Under the pieces are notes generated by a model. It did not search any database and had not been told where the DNA came from. It worked only from the letters and a program-made list of their open reading frames with translations. From the NCBI GenBank assembly GCA_963281255.1, contig OY725494.1:1-64000 (forward strand): a DNA stretch of 64,000 nucleotides. Reading direction: 5' to 3'. The translations under genes were made by a program, and so were the position numbers. This stretch comes from Aphrocallistes beatrix (taxonomy: Eukaryota > Porifera > Hexactinellida > Sceptrulophora > Aphrocallistidae). Shown in pieces: positions 54,201-64,000 of the stretch (its first letter is position 1; each line of letters begins with the position of its first letter).

Positions 54201-57200
54201 TCAAATCACAGAACTTATTCCTGATTCCTACAAGCCATTGTAAGAATTCTTCTTAAAAGGACTGTGTTGCATGTCTCTTATGTATAGATGATGCAGTACT
54301 TCCGCATATGCGATACTGCGAAATTTAATCGTCCGATTCTAACTAAATTTGGCATATAGGATCCTTATTTTGCGTAGATATGTACCTAAAATTAATCTTC
54401 GATAAAGAAAATGTTTCTAAACATATATAATATACATATACATTTTTTTCACACTTATGTATGCATAAATTTCAACTATTTTGAATTTCTGTTTTTAGTT
54501 TTAAATTGAAGACACTTGAGAAATCTGACCAACGAGAGTATCAACTCAGCCCACACGAGTCTCCTCACAATATCTACAAACCCAGAGCTACTCTCAGCAG
54601 GGATGCCAGTCAGCTCAACGAGGCTACGCCTGAGAACAGGTTGGAAGAGCTTATAATTGTTCAGTACATAAGTTCACTGACTTGATATCAGGGTATTGTA
54701 CAGCCCTTCTGACATACGCTCCTAGTCTCAAACCCATAAATATTTATACAGTAGACATCGGGGTTTTTTGACATTTTTCCATGCAAATGGGGTGTCAAAA
54801 AACCCCGATGTCTACTGTACTCCTAAATCGATGAATAACTTTATAATAAGAGTAAATTGGGTAATATTCAAGGGATTATCTAGCAGCGCGAGACGCTCCT
54901 TTAAGTGTATGATTTTAAGCCCGAAAGTGTTTAGGAGTGTGAACATTTAGAATAGTACCCAATTTACCCTACGTATATTAGAATGGTATTTATCGATTTA
55001 GGCGTATGAAAATGTATAGATTTGAGATTAGGAGCATATCTCTGGAGGGCTGTACAATGCTCTGGTAATATTCCAAATTTTCACGCTCCTAAACACTTTC
55101 GGGCTTAAAACAATACGCCTAAAGGAGCATCTCGCGCTCCTAAATAATCCCTTGCTTGACATAGCCTCGATGTAGAGATATAATAAATCTCTCTTTATGT
55201 TTAGAGGTAGCTTTATAGAGACAGGAATAGCGGATAATAATCTCCCCTCTACACCCAGCACCTTTGTCACTCAGCTCTCAAAGCCTACTTCTGAATGTCA
55301 TAGTATTAAGAAGGAAATGTCAGGTATTTAGAATCTATCTAACACTCTCATTCAGGAAGCAACGGATCATTCTACATTGAATTTCGTTTAGAATCTGATG
55401 TTATGTTACCTCCTGGTGCTGAAAGGTCTGTGAGTATGACTGATCCCGAGTCTCAGACAAACAATCCTGAAGCACATGCTCTCCTCCTCAACTTCATGCT
55501 GCTAGGTCCCTTATTATAGCTTTACTTATGCAGGAAGTGACAAAAGTGGGGTGTCCAGCCAAAAACGGGACAGTTTTTGGCTGGACACCCTGCTTTTGTC
55601 ACTCTTCTATTGAGCTAATTTCACGAGTGTCTCCCTTTTATGAAATTCCCCCATTATGTCCAGCTTTTTATTATATGTACTTTTCTATTGCGTCCCGCCA
55701 TGTCCCGCGAAATTCAACGCCGCGTTCCGTTTTTATCATGGCTCAAGTTGGAATGTATGAATCACATACATGCCGACCTGAGCCATGATAAAAGCGGGAC
55801 GCGGCGTTGAATTTCGCGGGACATGACGGGACGCAATAGAAAAATATTACACACGGAACCAAAAAACGCGGGACATAATGGGGAAATTTCATGTTAACAA
55901 AAACGGGACGGTTGGCATGTATGAGCTAGACATTTTCCCAAATTGGACAAAGACCTCGGCAATGATACCTTATTACAATACAGGAATATTTTCCGATATT
56001 CGGACCATGGATGCAATTATTTATTTTAAAAATTTTAGATCCGCAGCAGATATTCGCAGAACCACCTCCCATCACTCCGTTCGTGCCGCCCGTGAGTGCC
56101 CACTCCTCCCAGCCGAACCACTTCACATTCCCAGCCTCTCAGTTCCCCGCACAAGACGATTTGGCGTTTGATTTGGATGCTTTCTTAAATTTTGGCGCTT
56201 CGCGTGACCTTTCAATCCCAACACTTGGTTTCTCGAATGAACATCTGAACGGAAACTTTGTACAAGGATATTTGGCCTCATACAACACGAGACTCTCTTC
56301 ACACTTTGCCCCAACTGGCTACGCCTCTGTGTCCAACAAGCAACCTTTAAAGCCAACAAATTTTATGCCAAAATTCCTTGATCCAAATGCTCCAGATCCT
56401 CTGTCCTTCGTTCTCCCTACTGCACACGATCCAATTCTCATATACGTGTTAGAGCTGATACAGAGACAATGTTTATCTGCCATTGCCCCCCTGGCCCCCC
56501 TTGGACACCCTCTAGAGCACACCCTCTCCTCGATGGGTGTCATCGACCTCTACGACCGGCCGTTACTTACCAGCAAGCTGAGAGAGTCGTGTAGATTCTA
56601 TGCAGAGAATTTGGAGGAGGTAGAAGCAGTGATGGACATTGGAACAAGCACACAATCGGATATGAAGGAATCTTCTCCGACGAGTGCTTCAATGATGGAG
56701 GAGACTAGTCAGACGGAAACAGGTGGCGACACCAGTCAGCCCCTGGAGTCAGATGACAGCAGTCAGCAGGAGGAGGATGAAGGGCCTAATCTACACATAG
56801 ACTTCTCGCTAGGTAATGATACAAAATGCACATTGAGATATCCAATTACTATCGCATTCAGTTTAAAATTCTTCCTCATAGTCTCAAGTTCCACAATTCC
56901 ATTTACATATTTACGACTACATCGTATAGACATCGATAATGATGGTTCCTGGTTCTCCTCAACACAGCAGAGTTCGGACAAGAAGGCCAGCAAACTTATC
57001 AGAAAAATTCAGACGTCTCTCCCCAAATCTATGCTCCGTCCTCGCATCATTTCTCCTCTCACCTGGAACGAACTGTTCCAGATTCTTGCGCCCGCACAAA
57101 CCACAGACAGCCTATACACCCCCACGAATGTCCCCACCCCTCTCCCCATACCCTCCCTGCTCGTGGGCCAGGAGGCAGACTGGGTGGAGGTAGCTCCCTA

Positions 57201-60200
57201 TGACATCAGCAGCTGGGATAAGCTGTCTCTCTCGCCTTATGCGTCAAGAGAGGATGTTAGCTACCTGGTGGTGTCACCTGCTGGAGAGAAAATTGAGAGT
57301 AGAGTGAGTTTTTGAATTAAAAATAACACCATTCGTCATTGCACCCCGCTTTAATTTTATATATGCCAACTTGAGCTATGATAAAAGCGGGACGCGGTGT
57401 TGAATTTCGCGGGACATGCATACTTTCCAACTGTCCCGCTTTTGGCGGGACGTCCCGCCTTTTTTCACTCTTCTATTGAGCTAATTTTACGAGTGTCCCG
57501 CTTTTACACGAAATTTCCCCATTATGTCCCGCTTTTTTAATTCTATGTATAGTACATTTCTATTGCGTCCCGCCATGTCCCGCCAAATTCAACGCTGAGT
57601 CCCGCTCTTACCATGGCTCAGGTTGCCATGTATGGACATGGCGAGACGCAATAGAAAACTATTATACTTAGAATTAATAATCGGGACACTCGTGAAAATT
57701 AGCTCTTTAGAAGAGTGAATAAAGCGGGACGTCCCACCAAATACGGGACAGTTAGCATGTATGTAATTTGGTAACTTAGCTCCACGGGTTACAAATGGTG
57801 TTTATTAGGTACAGCACTATTTCAAACAACTCTCCGCTATCTACCAAGACTCAGAACTGGGTCGGCACCGGCCTATTCCTCACACTAAGACACGTGCAGA
57901 CGGACTCTACACGTTCTCTCCCACCTCTCCTACCTACCTCGAGCTGGAAACACTCTCAGCGATAAAAAATTTGTTTACACAAATATTCGCAGAGCTAACA
58001 GTCATTCCCTGGTCGCAGCGTAAACATCCTAAAACAACAGAAGACCCTACTTCCTCCACACAATCCTGTAACGTGACGTCAGATGGGGAGGGGCCGCCTG
58101 GCCTGGTGCTATACTTCCTCAATATCGGACCAGCTCATCAGCAAATTGATATCATGAAAGTTCTGGCTGAGGCTCTCTCAGACGTGAGTCGAATTCATCT
58201 TTCACCTTCAGTTGATTGCTTATCTTTCTACCGCAGCTCCTGTAGGAGAGATATCACTTCCGTCCGTATGTATCTCCGTACGCGCGCTACTGCGAAATCT
58301 AACAGTCCGATTTTTACCAAAGTTTGCATGTAGGATCTCTTTATGGTGTAGATGTGCACCGTAAATTACTTTTCGCAAAATCAAACCAATTCCGGTTTCT
58401 ATAAGAGTATATTCATAATTTAACACCTCCACTGCAACGCCTTGTTTACGATTACATTCATGATTACAAATGCCTGTATAGAGACAATTGTAATCGAATT
58501 ACATTTTCAAATTCTATAGTGTCAATTGGATGCAGACCTGGCGAAGAGATTAATTCTGTCTGTCATCCCCGCCAAGGAAGTGATCACACAGAGGAGAATT
58601 TCATCTCAGACCTTGAGAACAATCTGTTTGGATGTTTTCTCAAAGTGCAGGTACATATTAAAGCTGTGAACACATTCTCTTGTAATGACGTCATGATCTT
58701 ATCAAATGTTATAATACAGATATTTTCACAAACCCTGGCTTCCGAATCGAGGAATGAACTTCGCTGAGAATTGCGATGATTGGCGTGCAATGCTCTACCA
58801 AGATAAAGACCAGCCTACCTCTAAGTCTATGGTCACAGTTTGGATGTATCGGCCGCCTTACATCCTAGCCAAGGCCATAGATATGAAGCCAGATACTCTT
58901 CCTCCGTCGAAGAAGTCCGTCCCTTCCTCCTCACAGAACGAGAGCTCTCTTCTCAACTTCCAATTAGGTACTTGCGTTACATTCTCTTTTGCCGCAGAAA
59001 TAAATTCTGAGGTTGCTATTGTATCAATTGTGGATATTGATTTTGTTAGGTGAGAAGGCTCCGAGCACTCTCTTCTGCGGTTACTGTATCTCTCCTGGCA
59101 GCTGCTACCTCCTGGCTGTCTGCTGTGACTCGCAGGGTTCTCTCCTCAATTCTGCAGTCTTCGGTCTTAAGTATCCTGGTGAGTGTAAATGTCCCTCCAT
59201 GGGGGGCCCAGGATTTTACAAAAATATGGGTCGAAAAGTAAAATCCGGGGCAAAGCTACAGATTCCGCCCTTAGACTTTGGTTAAATTGTTTATGGAACG
59301 AAACTTTGATAGAAATATTGGGACTCGGTTAGTACGTACTCATTTCTCTGAACCAGAATTCATTTATTATATCCTATGTAATATCAACTCGGTTAGTACG
59401 TACTTTTTTCCGCTTCCCGGAGGGGTACATCTTATCCGAGTTCTACTGTATTGTAGGTAAGGTAGATCAGTTTCGAGCGAAAGAAGAAGCGCTCAGAGAT
59501 CTCTGGACCTACATTCTCTCCATCATAAGCCAGACCGTGCTAAGCTGGCATGTGGTCATCACTCGACTCGGCCGGCCTTCCAACGAAGAGTTGCACGATC
59601 TCAACAGAGTAGTGAGAGATCTGGACAAGGTGCAGTTGGACCTCACACGCTCCTGTATGTCTTGTGGCTGTAAATGTAACACCCACTCACCTTCTGTTCT
59701 CTCCGTGCATGTGCTCTCTTTCTTACCGGAGAAGAATTTCAGGGTTTTCTTAAATGGTACGAAAATATTTTAAAACTTTTTAGATGCCTTTTTTTGCTGT
59801 CCTGGATAAATACTGTTTCTATCTCTAAACTTTTGTCTAAGACAGCAAAAATTTTCAATTGGAAAATCCATCAAATCTGGAAATGTTTTTGTGATTACAT
59901 TTTTAAGATTCATCTTTGTTTCCAGGAGACAGCTACCCTCACACATATACACAAGGGCACAGCGTAACGTATATCCTGGTGCAACCAGGTCCCAACGCAA
60001 CAGACACATACGCAGGCGATTTCGATCCTCTTTCCGCCATCGACCATCTGGACAACATGGAATTTCCTGGACAACTACAATCAACAGAAGACGATATAAA
60101 CGAAATGTCCATTTTAGGGGACATATTCCGAATTGACGATATCAGAATTTCAGCACCCGATTCCGTAGATAACTACCATGCTGTGGGGTATTTGCTATCT

Positions 60201-60482
60201 TCCGCCAGTCCCGGTCCTCTACCGGACGCGTTCTGGGGCGAGAGTAAGCAGAGAAACGCGTTTTTTCGCGCACAATTACACAAACAAATCTACCTCGATT
60301 CCAACACCAAACATCCTAGTTACGAGGAGAGTATGAAAAAGATCCTAGAACAGTTCGATGCCCTCTCCTGGCTGATTCTGGACCCTGAGCATGAGGGCAG
60401 AGTCTGTTCCCTGCCACTGCATCTCTACACCCTCTGCAACTTATACCATCTCATGCGGTGGCTGAGCTTAAAGCCGATTTAA
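48263..60482 (+). CDS. MED13: Mediator subunit 13 (MED13), about 20 exons, about 1916 aa
   Basis: Exons: 48263-48400, 48965-49238, 49446-49853, 50279-50567, 51169-51466, 51889-52162, 52461-52813, 53511-53717, 54028-54239, 54499-54639, 55205-55323, 55356-55505, 56039-56812, 56930-57303, 57809-58183, 58520-58650, 58720-58967, 59050-59178, 59457-59756, 59926-60482. All are in phase. Uncertain: exon 2 may start at 48941, and exon 11 may end at 55302. Matches to human MED13: SGLKWHMY; LSPCGVSGQLTGRSF (human LCPFGLNGTLTGQAF); ISPLTWNELF; PLPIPSLLVG; LSAIYQDSELGRHRPI; FSKCRYFHKP; YRPPYILAKAID; GYCISPGSCYLLAVCCD; VITRLGRP; AVGYLLSSASPGPLPDAFWG; LEQFDALSWLILDPE. MED13 links the CDK8/cyclin C kinase module to core Mediator in the nucleus, repressing or tuning Pol II transcription. 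Most long introns contain miniature DNA elements. Confidence 0.95.
48778..48926. mobile_element. 'ggcgccgaac' inverted-end element, copy 1 (MED13 intron 1)
   Basis: Begins aggggcgccgaac and ends gttcggcgcctatg, giving a roughly 12-bp inverted end. The core has runs of G and C around ctcagccct and tattgcgtctatgggccatc. It ends 38 bp upstream of MED13 exon 2. Family unknown. Confidence 0.75.
50060..50222. repeat. Repeat-like 'gctacgccc ... ggatccgcccctgg' segment (MED13 intron 3)
   Basis: C-rich and G-rich ends (ggggggtaagccccc; gcccccccccc...gatccgcccctgg) around AT-rich sequence resemble ends of widespread non-autonomous repeats. The boundaries are not clear. Confidence 0.4.
51005..51144. 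mobile_element. 'ggcgccgaac' element, copy 2 (MED13 intron 4)
   Basis: Same core as copy 1 (ttttcgaaatct...acaatttcggggttc...ctcagccct...gcgtctatgggccatc) and the same end gttcggcgcctatg, in the same orientation; the left end has decayed. It stops 24 bp before MED13 exon 5. Confidence 0.75.
51510..51724. mobile_element. 'atgccaac...gttggca' MITE (MED13 intron 5)
   Basis: Begins catgccaacctgagccatga and ends gggacagttggcaagtatg. Inner phrases are gaatttcgcgggacatgg, gggacgcaatagaaa and cgggacgtcccgcc. The same family occurs in introns 12 and 14. Ends are short inverted repeats (catacatgccaac). Confidence 0.85.
52232..52357. mobile_element. 'catgcctaatttccgg' inverted-repeat element (MED13 intron 6)
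   Basis: Outer arms gcatgcctaatttccggaac and the complement of cccggaaattagacatgc enclose an inner palindrome (agatacctaattcccggg with its complement, about 52263-52310). Nested inverted repeats of the same consensus suggest two fused copies. Confidence 0.75.
53215..53430. mobile_element. Pogo/Tigger-like MITE, 216 bp (MED13 intron 7)
   Basis: Starts CAGTAGAACCTGCATGATCC and ends as the complement of CAGTAGAGCCTGCATAATCC, with TA on both sides. The inverted repeats run for about 50 bp (gacactcgttgggaaacgaa). A piece of the same sequence lies just upstream (53174-53213), so a second copy may be nested here. Confidence 0.88.
53749..53979. mobile_element. Pogo-like MITE cluster, 'ctccgcttaatcggga' family (MED13 intron 8)
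   Basis: Two hairpins in a row: 53749 to about 53820 (caggtgactccgcttaatcg with gtcccgattaagcggagt) and about 53903-53979 (cagtcaactctgcttaatca with attaagctgagttgac). They resemble the elements at 40491-40873. Confidence 0.75.
54690..55160. repeat. Interleaved inverted repeat (MED13 intron 10)
   Basis: Four blocks lie in the order A-B-A'-B', where A' and B' are reverse complements of A (near 54692-54745, tgtacagccctt..tcctagtctcaaa) and B (near 54865-54950, ttaagcccgaaagtgtttagg). A simple palindrome would run A-B-B'-A'. The left A block is followed by the small MITE at 54749. Confidence 0.8.
54749..54817. mobile_element. 69-bp pogo-like micro-MITE
   Basis: Perfect 25-bp ends, CAGTAGACATCGGGGTTTTT and on, with their exact complement, around a core of about 20 bp; TA on each side. 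It is among the smallest inverted-repeat elements here and looks young, since the arms have no mismatch. Confidence 0.92.
55557..55922. mobile_element. Two head-to-head 'atgccaac' MITEs (MED13 intron 12)
   Basis: One copy reads on the minus strand (about 55557-55757), the other on plus (about 55768-55922). They meet at the catacatgccgacctgagcc end. The left copy starts with a private hairpin (gtgtccagccaaaaacggga with its complement). Confidence 0.75.
57358..57763. mobile_element. Nested 'atgccaac' MITEs (MED13 intron 14)
   Basis: An outer copy (about 57358-57763) is split by an inner full copy, 57419-57634 (216 bp), inserted in opposite orientation. The six bases gacatg stand on both sides of the inner copy (57413-57418 and 57635-57640), while the uninterrupted family reads gcgggacatggcgggac. 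This fixes the ends as catact...gtatg and suggests a 6-bp target duplication. Confidence 0.85.
59323..59448. mobile_element. Pogo-like MITE, 'cggttagtacgtact' family, copy 2 (MED13 intron 18)
   Basis: Same sequence as 23140-23319 with the left tip shortened. The right tip ttctactg lies 8 bp from MED13 exon 19 (acceptor ttgtag at 59456), so the element supplies the sequence upstream of that splice site. Confidence 0.85.
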
Positions 60483-61486
60483 CAAGACTTGCCTGTCAAA
60501 AAGCGCATAGATCACTTTGGTTTATATATATCGGCTAGCTTGAAGCCCGCTACGACCAATGTCCTCCTACCCTCGCCCCACTCATCAACCACCCCCCACT
60601 CTAATTTAAACCGGACACCTGCAATCTCTAACTTTTATCCATTTTCTATATTTTACATATGTATATATTGCAGATGGTTAGTCTTCTTATATAGTAGTGT
60701 TTTGTTTTGTTTTGTTTTGTTGTTATTGTGTAATTTGACACTGCGTTCTGCCTCTGTGCTTCGAAACTATTAATTATATTATTAATCACTATTAACAGGT
60801 GTTATTTCCCTGTTATTTTGTTTATGTTGTCAACTTTACACATTGGGACTGTTATAATTATTTGCACTTTTAAAAATTGTATATACCTATAATGGAAACT
60901 CAGATATTTTAATACAGATGGGGGGTTCGCCATAAGCTAACTTAGGTTTCAAGCATGAGCTTATACAGTGGGGTCGTCTAATATCAATTCGAATTTTGAA
61001 GAAATTCGTTTGCTAATACATTGCCTGATCAAAATTATTTAGATGCACAATTTTTCTCATCTTAATAATGCTGAAATGGGTCTATTTCTGTAGGCAATTC
61101 ATAAATTACGTATGTATATCTAATATCAAATTCATATTCTACGCATTTGTATACCTTTTTAGGATGTTGTGTAGGGAATTAATCATTTCTGATCACTTCT
61201 AACCATCATGTACAATGATCATGCCTAATAGACAACTGGTTGAGCTATCAGCATTAGCCTTATTACAAAGATTAATTCCGTATACAACTTATTAATTGTG
61301 TATTTCGAATGCGTAGAAAAGGAATTTGATATATCAAAATAGAGTATCTGTCATAGTTTCAATGAATTTGCCACAGATAGAGACCCATTTCAGTATTATT
61401 AAGATTGAGAAAATTCGTGGCTATTAAGGGTACGACTCTCTCAGTACCTGAATCCATATGATTGTTTTATTCATTGTTAGCTTTGA
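60483..61486. other. Spacer between MED13 and RNF41
   Basis: 3' flank of MED13 with a (TTTTG)n run near 60700-60720, then a foldback element at about 61040-61425 (listed). A possible 5'UTR intron acceptor (tcattgttag) lies 6 bp before the RNF41 ATG. Confidence 0.5.
61040..61425. repeat. Foldback element with arms of about 140 bp
   Basis: The left arm (ttttctcatcttaataatgc, tgaaatgggtctatttctgt, ttctacgcattt) and right arm (complement tttctcaatcttaataatac, tgaaatgggtctctatctgt, ttctacgcattc) match imperfectly over about 140 bp on each side of a central spacer. Probably a non-autonomous DNA element close to the RNF41 promoter. Confidence 0.7.
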
Positions 61487-62837
61487 ATGGGTTACGAGTT
61501 GACACGGTTTCAAGATGGTGTCGTTGACGAGGAGTTACTCTGCTCCATATGTCGTATGGTGCTAGAGAACCCAGTACAATTCAAGCACTGCGAACACGCT
61601 TTCTGTGACCTGTGTATTACTGAGTGGCTCAGACGTAAGAATGAGTGTCCTATCGATAGAAACCTCGTTTCTAAATCTGACCTTATTCCAACGCCTAGGA
61701 TTCTCAGAAACCTTCTTGGTGAGGATATTTTTGCTTAAAAACTTAACCTGATTTCAAATTTTAATCTTATAGGCAAACTCTCAATCTCTTGTAACAATAA
61801 AGACATGGGATGTCCAGAACGGATACCTCTAGAAACGCTACACTTACACATAGACGTGTGTAACTTCAATCCTACAAGACAAGTAATTACACATAAATTA
61901 AATTGTAAATTAATATTTTTAGAGACTAGCAACGATTCTTCTTTTATACGAAATATCTATACTATTATATTAACACAGATGTGGCACCTGTGCTTCAATA
62001 TATTTACAGCACATGTTCTATAATTGAATTGACAAGGTGTATCACCTGTTTTTAATATATTACTGACATAGTAACGCCTGTCGTTATACCCGTACGTATT
62101 ATGATCAGGTACAGTGTGAAGCAGGGTGTGGCTGTTTAATCGAGGTCAGACACCTCTCGAAACATAACTGTCTTTTTACACTTGGTTCGATGATCCGAGA
62201 GAGAGATGAGGATATTGTCAAACTCAACATGCAAATAAAAGAATTGAAACAGGTAGAGAGGATACTTCTTGCTTTTCTTTGAATCAATTTTATCCATCGA
62301 TCATCAGGTGGTATCGGATCAACACAGGGAAATAATGTTAGTGAAAGAAATGGTACGCAACCTCCGTCTCTCTTCGATTTCAGCCGGATTGACATCTGAA
62401 TCGGAGACAGAGACGATCCGAGCTCGAGTCTTATGGTTGTCTTCCCTCCAGCCGGCTAAGATAACCAGGTGGGGAGGGATGATATCAACACCTGATACAG
62501 TACTTCAATCAGTGGTGAAACGGGCACTCGTGGATAGCGGATGTCCTGTAGAGCTAGCGAGCCAGCTTATCAACAATTCACACGAAAGACGGTAAGTTTC
62601 AATGGTAAAATAATCTCTAAGTAGCAATCGCTTATTTTATCCATTATTAGGTGGCCGTCGGGCTTGAGTATGCTAGAGACGCGCCAGTCTAACAGACATC
62701 GCTACGAAGAGTTTATACCGAAACGTATCCCGACCAAACAAGCCGTGGTCCTAATGTCATGTGAGAATGAGCATATGGGGGAGTCTATGATGAGGGAGCC
62801 TGGATTCGTTATCATTTTTGCACATGGAGTTGAGTAG
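61487..62837 (+). CDS. RNF41: RNF41 / NRDP1 E3 ubiquitin ligase, 318 aa
   Basis: Five exons: 61487-61718, 61773-61882, 62109-62252, 62308-62591, 62651-62837. All are GT-AG and in phase; introns are 54, 226, 55 and 59 bp. The N terminus MGYELTRFQD matches human MGYDVTRFQG. A RING finger with CSICRMVLENPVQFKHCEHAFCDLCITEWL...CPIDR follows, then a TRAF-type zinc region (CNNKDMGCPERI, CEAGCGCLIEV, HLSKHNC) and a helical stretch. The C-terminal substrate-binding domain is highly conserved (SLQPAKITRWGGMISTPD, LETRQSNRHRYEEF, PTKQAVVLMSCENEHMG, FVIIFAHGVE). The family ubiquitinates receptors such as ErbB3 and regulates cytokine receptors and parkin. Length is nearly the human 317. Confidence 0.97.
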
Positions 62838-63395
62838 TAAAACATCGAAAGAAATGCTTGCTAAAAATCACAAGACACGGAGGTCTGGGTTTAAAGGAAG
62901 GAACCGTTGCTCCTACCATTTTATACGATTCACTTCGGTGTGTTAACTTGAATTCTCAAGTTATACCTGTATATTGACATAAATTAATGTATTATTTTTA
63001 TTTATTTGGGGGCGAAGGTAAAATAAATATGATTTGGCACAATTCAAATATGAGAAAATGGCTTATTAAACTGGTCTATGATCATCTCTAAAACGAGACT
63101 CATTTTTTTGTTTTGTAACCGCCCCAAATCTTTCGTAGAATTTTCCTGTGATATTTTTGTGTATTCCCTTCGCAAACAAACACGCTCACTTCCCGTTACA
63201 ACTATCAAATGATAGTCAATTGTTTTCAACATATATAAGGAGTCTTCTTACAATGCCAGATGCTTCCCTTGTGAATGAATAACTTGAGGAGCTTCCCATA
63301 TAAAAGGAACAACTTATGACCGAATAGCTCGCTACACTCTCTATATAATGTATTAATGCTATGGAGGTTGATTAAATTGATCACTGTCCTACGCA
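62838..63395. other. Spacer right of RNF41
   Basis: AT-rich 3' flank; no gene could be supported. Confidence 0.5.
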
Positions 63396-63397
63396 AT

Positions 63398-63905
63398 TTG
63401 GGGGACGCTGTATTAGATCGAATTCTTAGGTTGTCGATAAATCGAATATGAACAGTTGTCGATAGATCGACTCCATTTCTAAGGAGATTGTGACAAAACT
63501 GCCTCATTTTTCTATGCCGAAAATTGATACTCAAATCACTACGCCGAAAAGCCTAAAATGCTCAGTCATTTGATCGCCATTCCTCATCTGAAATGCCTTT
63601 CGAGACCCCTTCAGAAAGAAATGCTACTTTCACTTTCAGCTTCATACTGATCTAAAAAATGTATATTTTCCTTGTTCTTGAGTTGATCTATCGACAACCT
63701 AAGATTGATCTAATGCAGCGTCCCCAAAGTAGCATTTCTTTCTGAAGGGAGTTTCGAGAGGCATTTCAGATAAGGAATGGCAAACAAAAGACTGACCATT
63801 CTAGGCTTTTTGGCATGGTGATTTGAGTATCAATTTTGGCATAGAAAAATGAGGCAGTTTTGCCACAATCTCCTTAAAATGGACTCGATCTATCGACAAC
63901 AGGTA
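63398..63905. repeat. Large foldback repeat, arms of about 175 bp
   Basis: The left arm (about 63456-63632) and right arm (about 63726-63902) are imperfect reverse complements. Both contain aaaactgcctcatttttcta, gatactcaaatcac, ttcagaaagaaatgctactt. The outer tips carry gttgtcgatagatcga, and the same motif also appears at 63430 and near 63690. The arms are diverged by scattered substitutions. No coding frame. Likely a foldback or MITE-type element. Confidence 0.8.
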
Positions 63906-64000
63906 CCCAGTAATTTCAATTGATATTGCGTTTCAACTTTTTTCAGACATGAACCGCTATTAAGTCCTGATACAAAATATGTTTTATCCACAGGTAGTTT

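Noticed and set aside
58427-58650. Alternative frame for MED13 exon 16 starting MSIGCRPGEE
   Set aside because: The phase-0 frame from the acceptor at 58519 gives LSVIPAKEV...FSKCR, which matches MED13 and joins both neighbours in phase.

Overview
The window is animal nuclear DNA. Genes carry GT-AG introns, mostly 50-140 bp where no repeat has inserted. The proteins are metazoan: RNF41/NRDP1, WRAP73, MED13, a sema-PSI-FN3 membrane protein, Maf-like bZIPs and a synaptogyrin-like protein. Short introns, many intronless genes and lineage-specific membrane proteins suggest a compact, early-branching invertebrate genome, possibly a sponge. That is an inference and was not tested by any search.

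Layout. 1-5276 is a homogeneous 161-bp satellite of about 33 copies. 5.3-9.7 kb holds three minisatellites (33, 24 and 34 bp units); the 24-bp array lies inside a plausible three-exon gene. 10-18.4 kb is a dense, partly GC-rich block: a disordered protein, a coiled-coil protein, an NHL-type propeller, a ZIP zinc transporter, a two-repeat type I membrane protein, NUBP2, YEATS4/GAS41 and a 2-hydroxyacid oxidase. 18.4-27 kb is AT-rich and gene-poor, with three small Maf-like bZIP genes. 27.6-32.3 kb (minus strand) holds a FEM1-like ankyrin gene and WRAP73. 34.5-37.5 kb holds two convergent intronless aquaglyceroporins, then MPI and a synaptogyrin-like gene. 42.1-47.3 kb is a 12-exon sema-domain receptor. 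48.3-60.5 kb is a complete MED13 gene of about 20 exons whose introns are full of small non-autonomous DNA elements. 61.5-62.8 kb is a complete RNF41 gene. The right edge holds a large foldback repeat.

Most genes are independent housekeeping units (cytosolic Fe-S assembly, Mediator kinase module, chromatin reading, centrosome, ubiquitin ligase, mannose metabolism, transport). The points that look unusual are: the Maf-like cluster, with an altered DNA-contact motif and a sign of gene conversion; the spliced minisatellite gene; the aquaglyceroporins with a changed second NPA box; a sema receptor with almost no cytoplasmic tail; a candidate Pol III small RNA; a miRNA-like hairpin; and several families of inverted-repeat elements, some abutting MED13 splice acceptors.

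Exon borders were placed by eye from GT-AG sites, reading-phase agreement and remembered family sequences. Unresolved borders are named in the entries.
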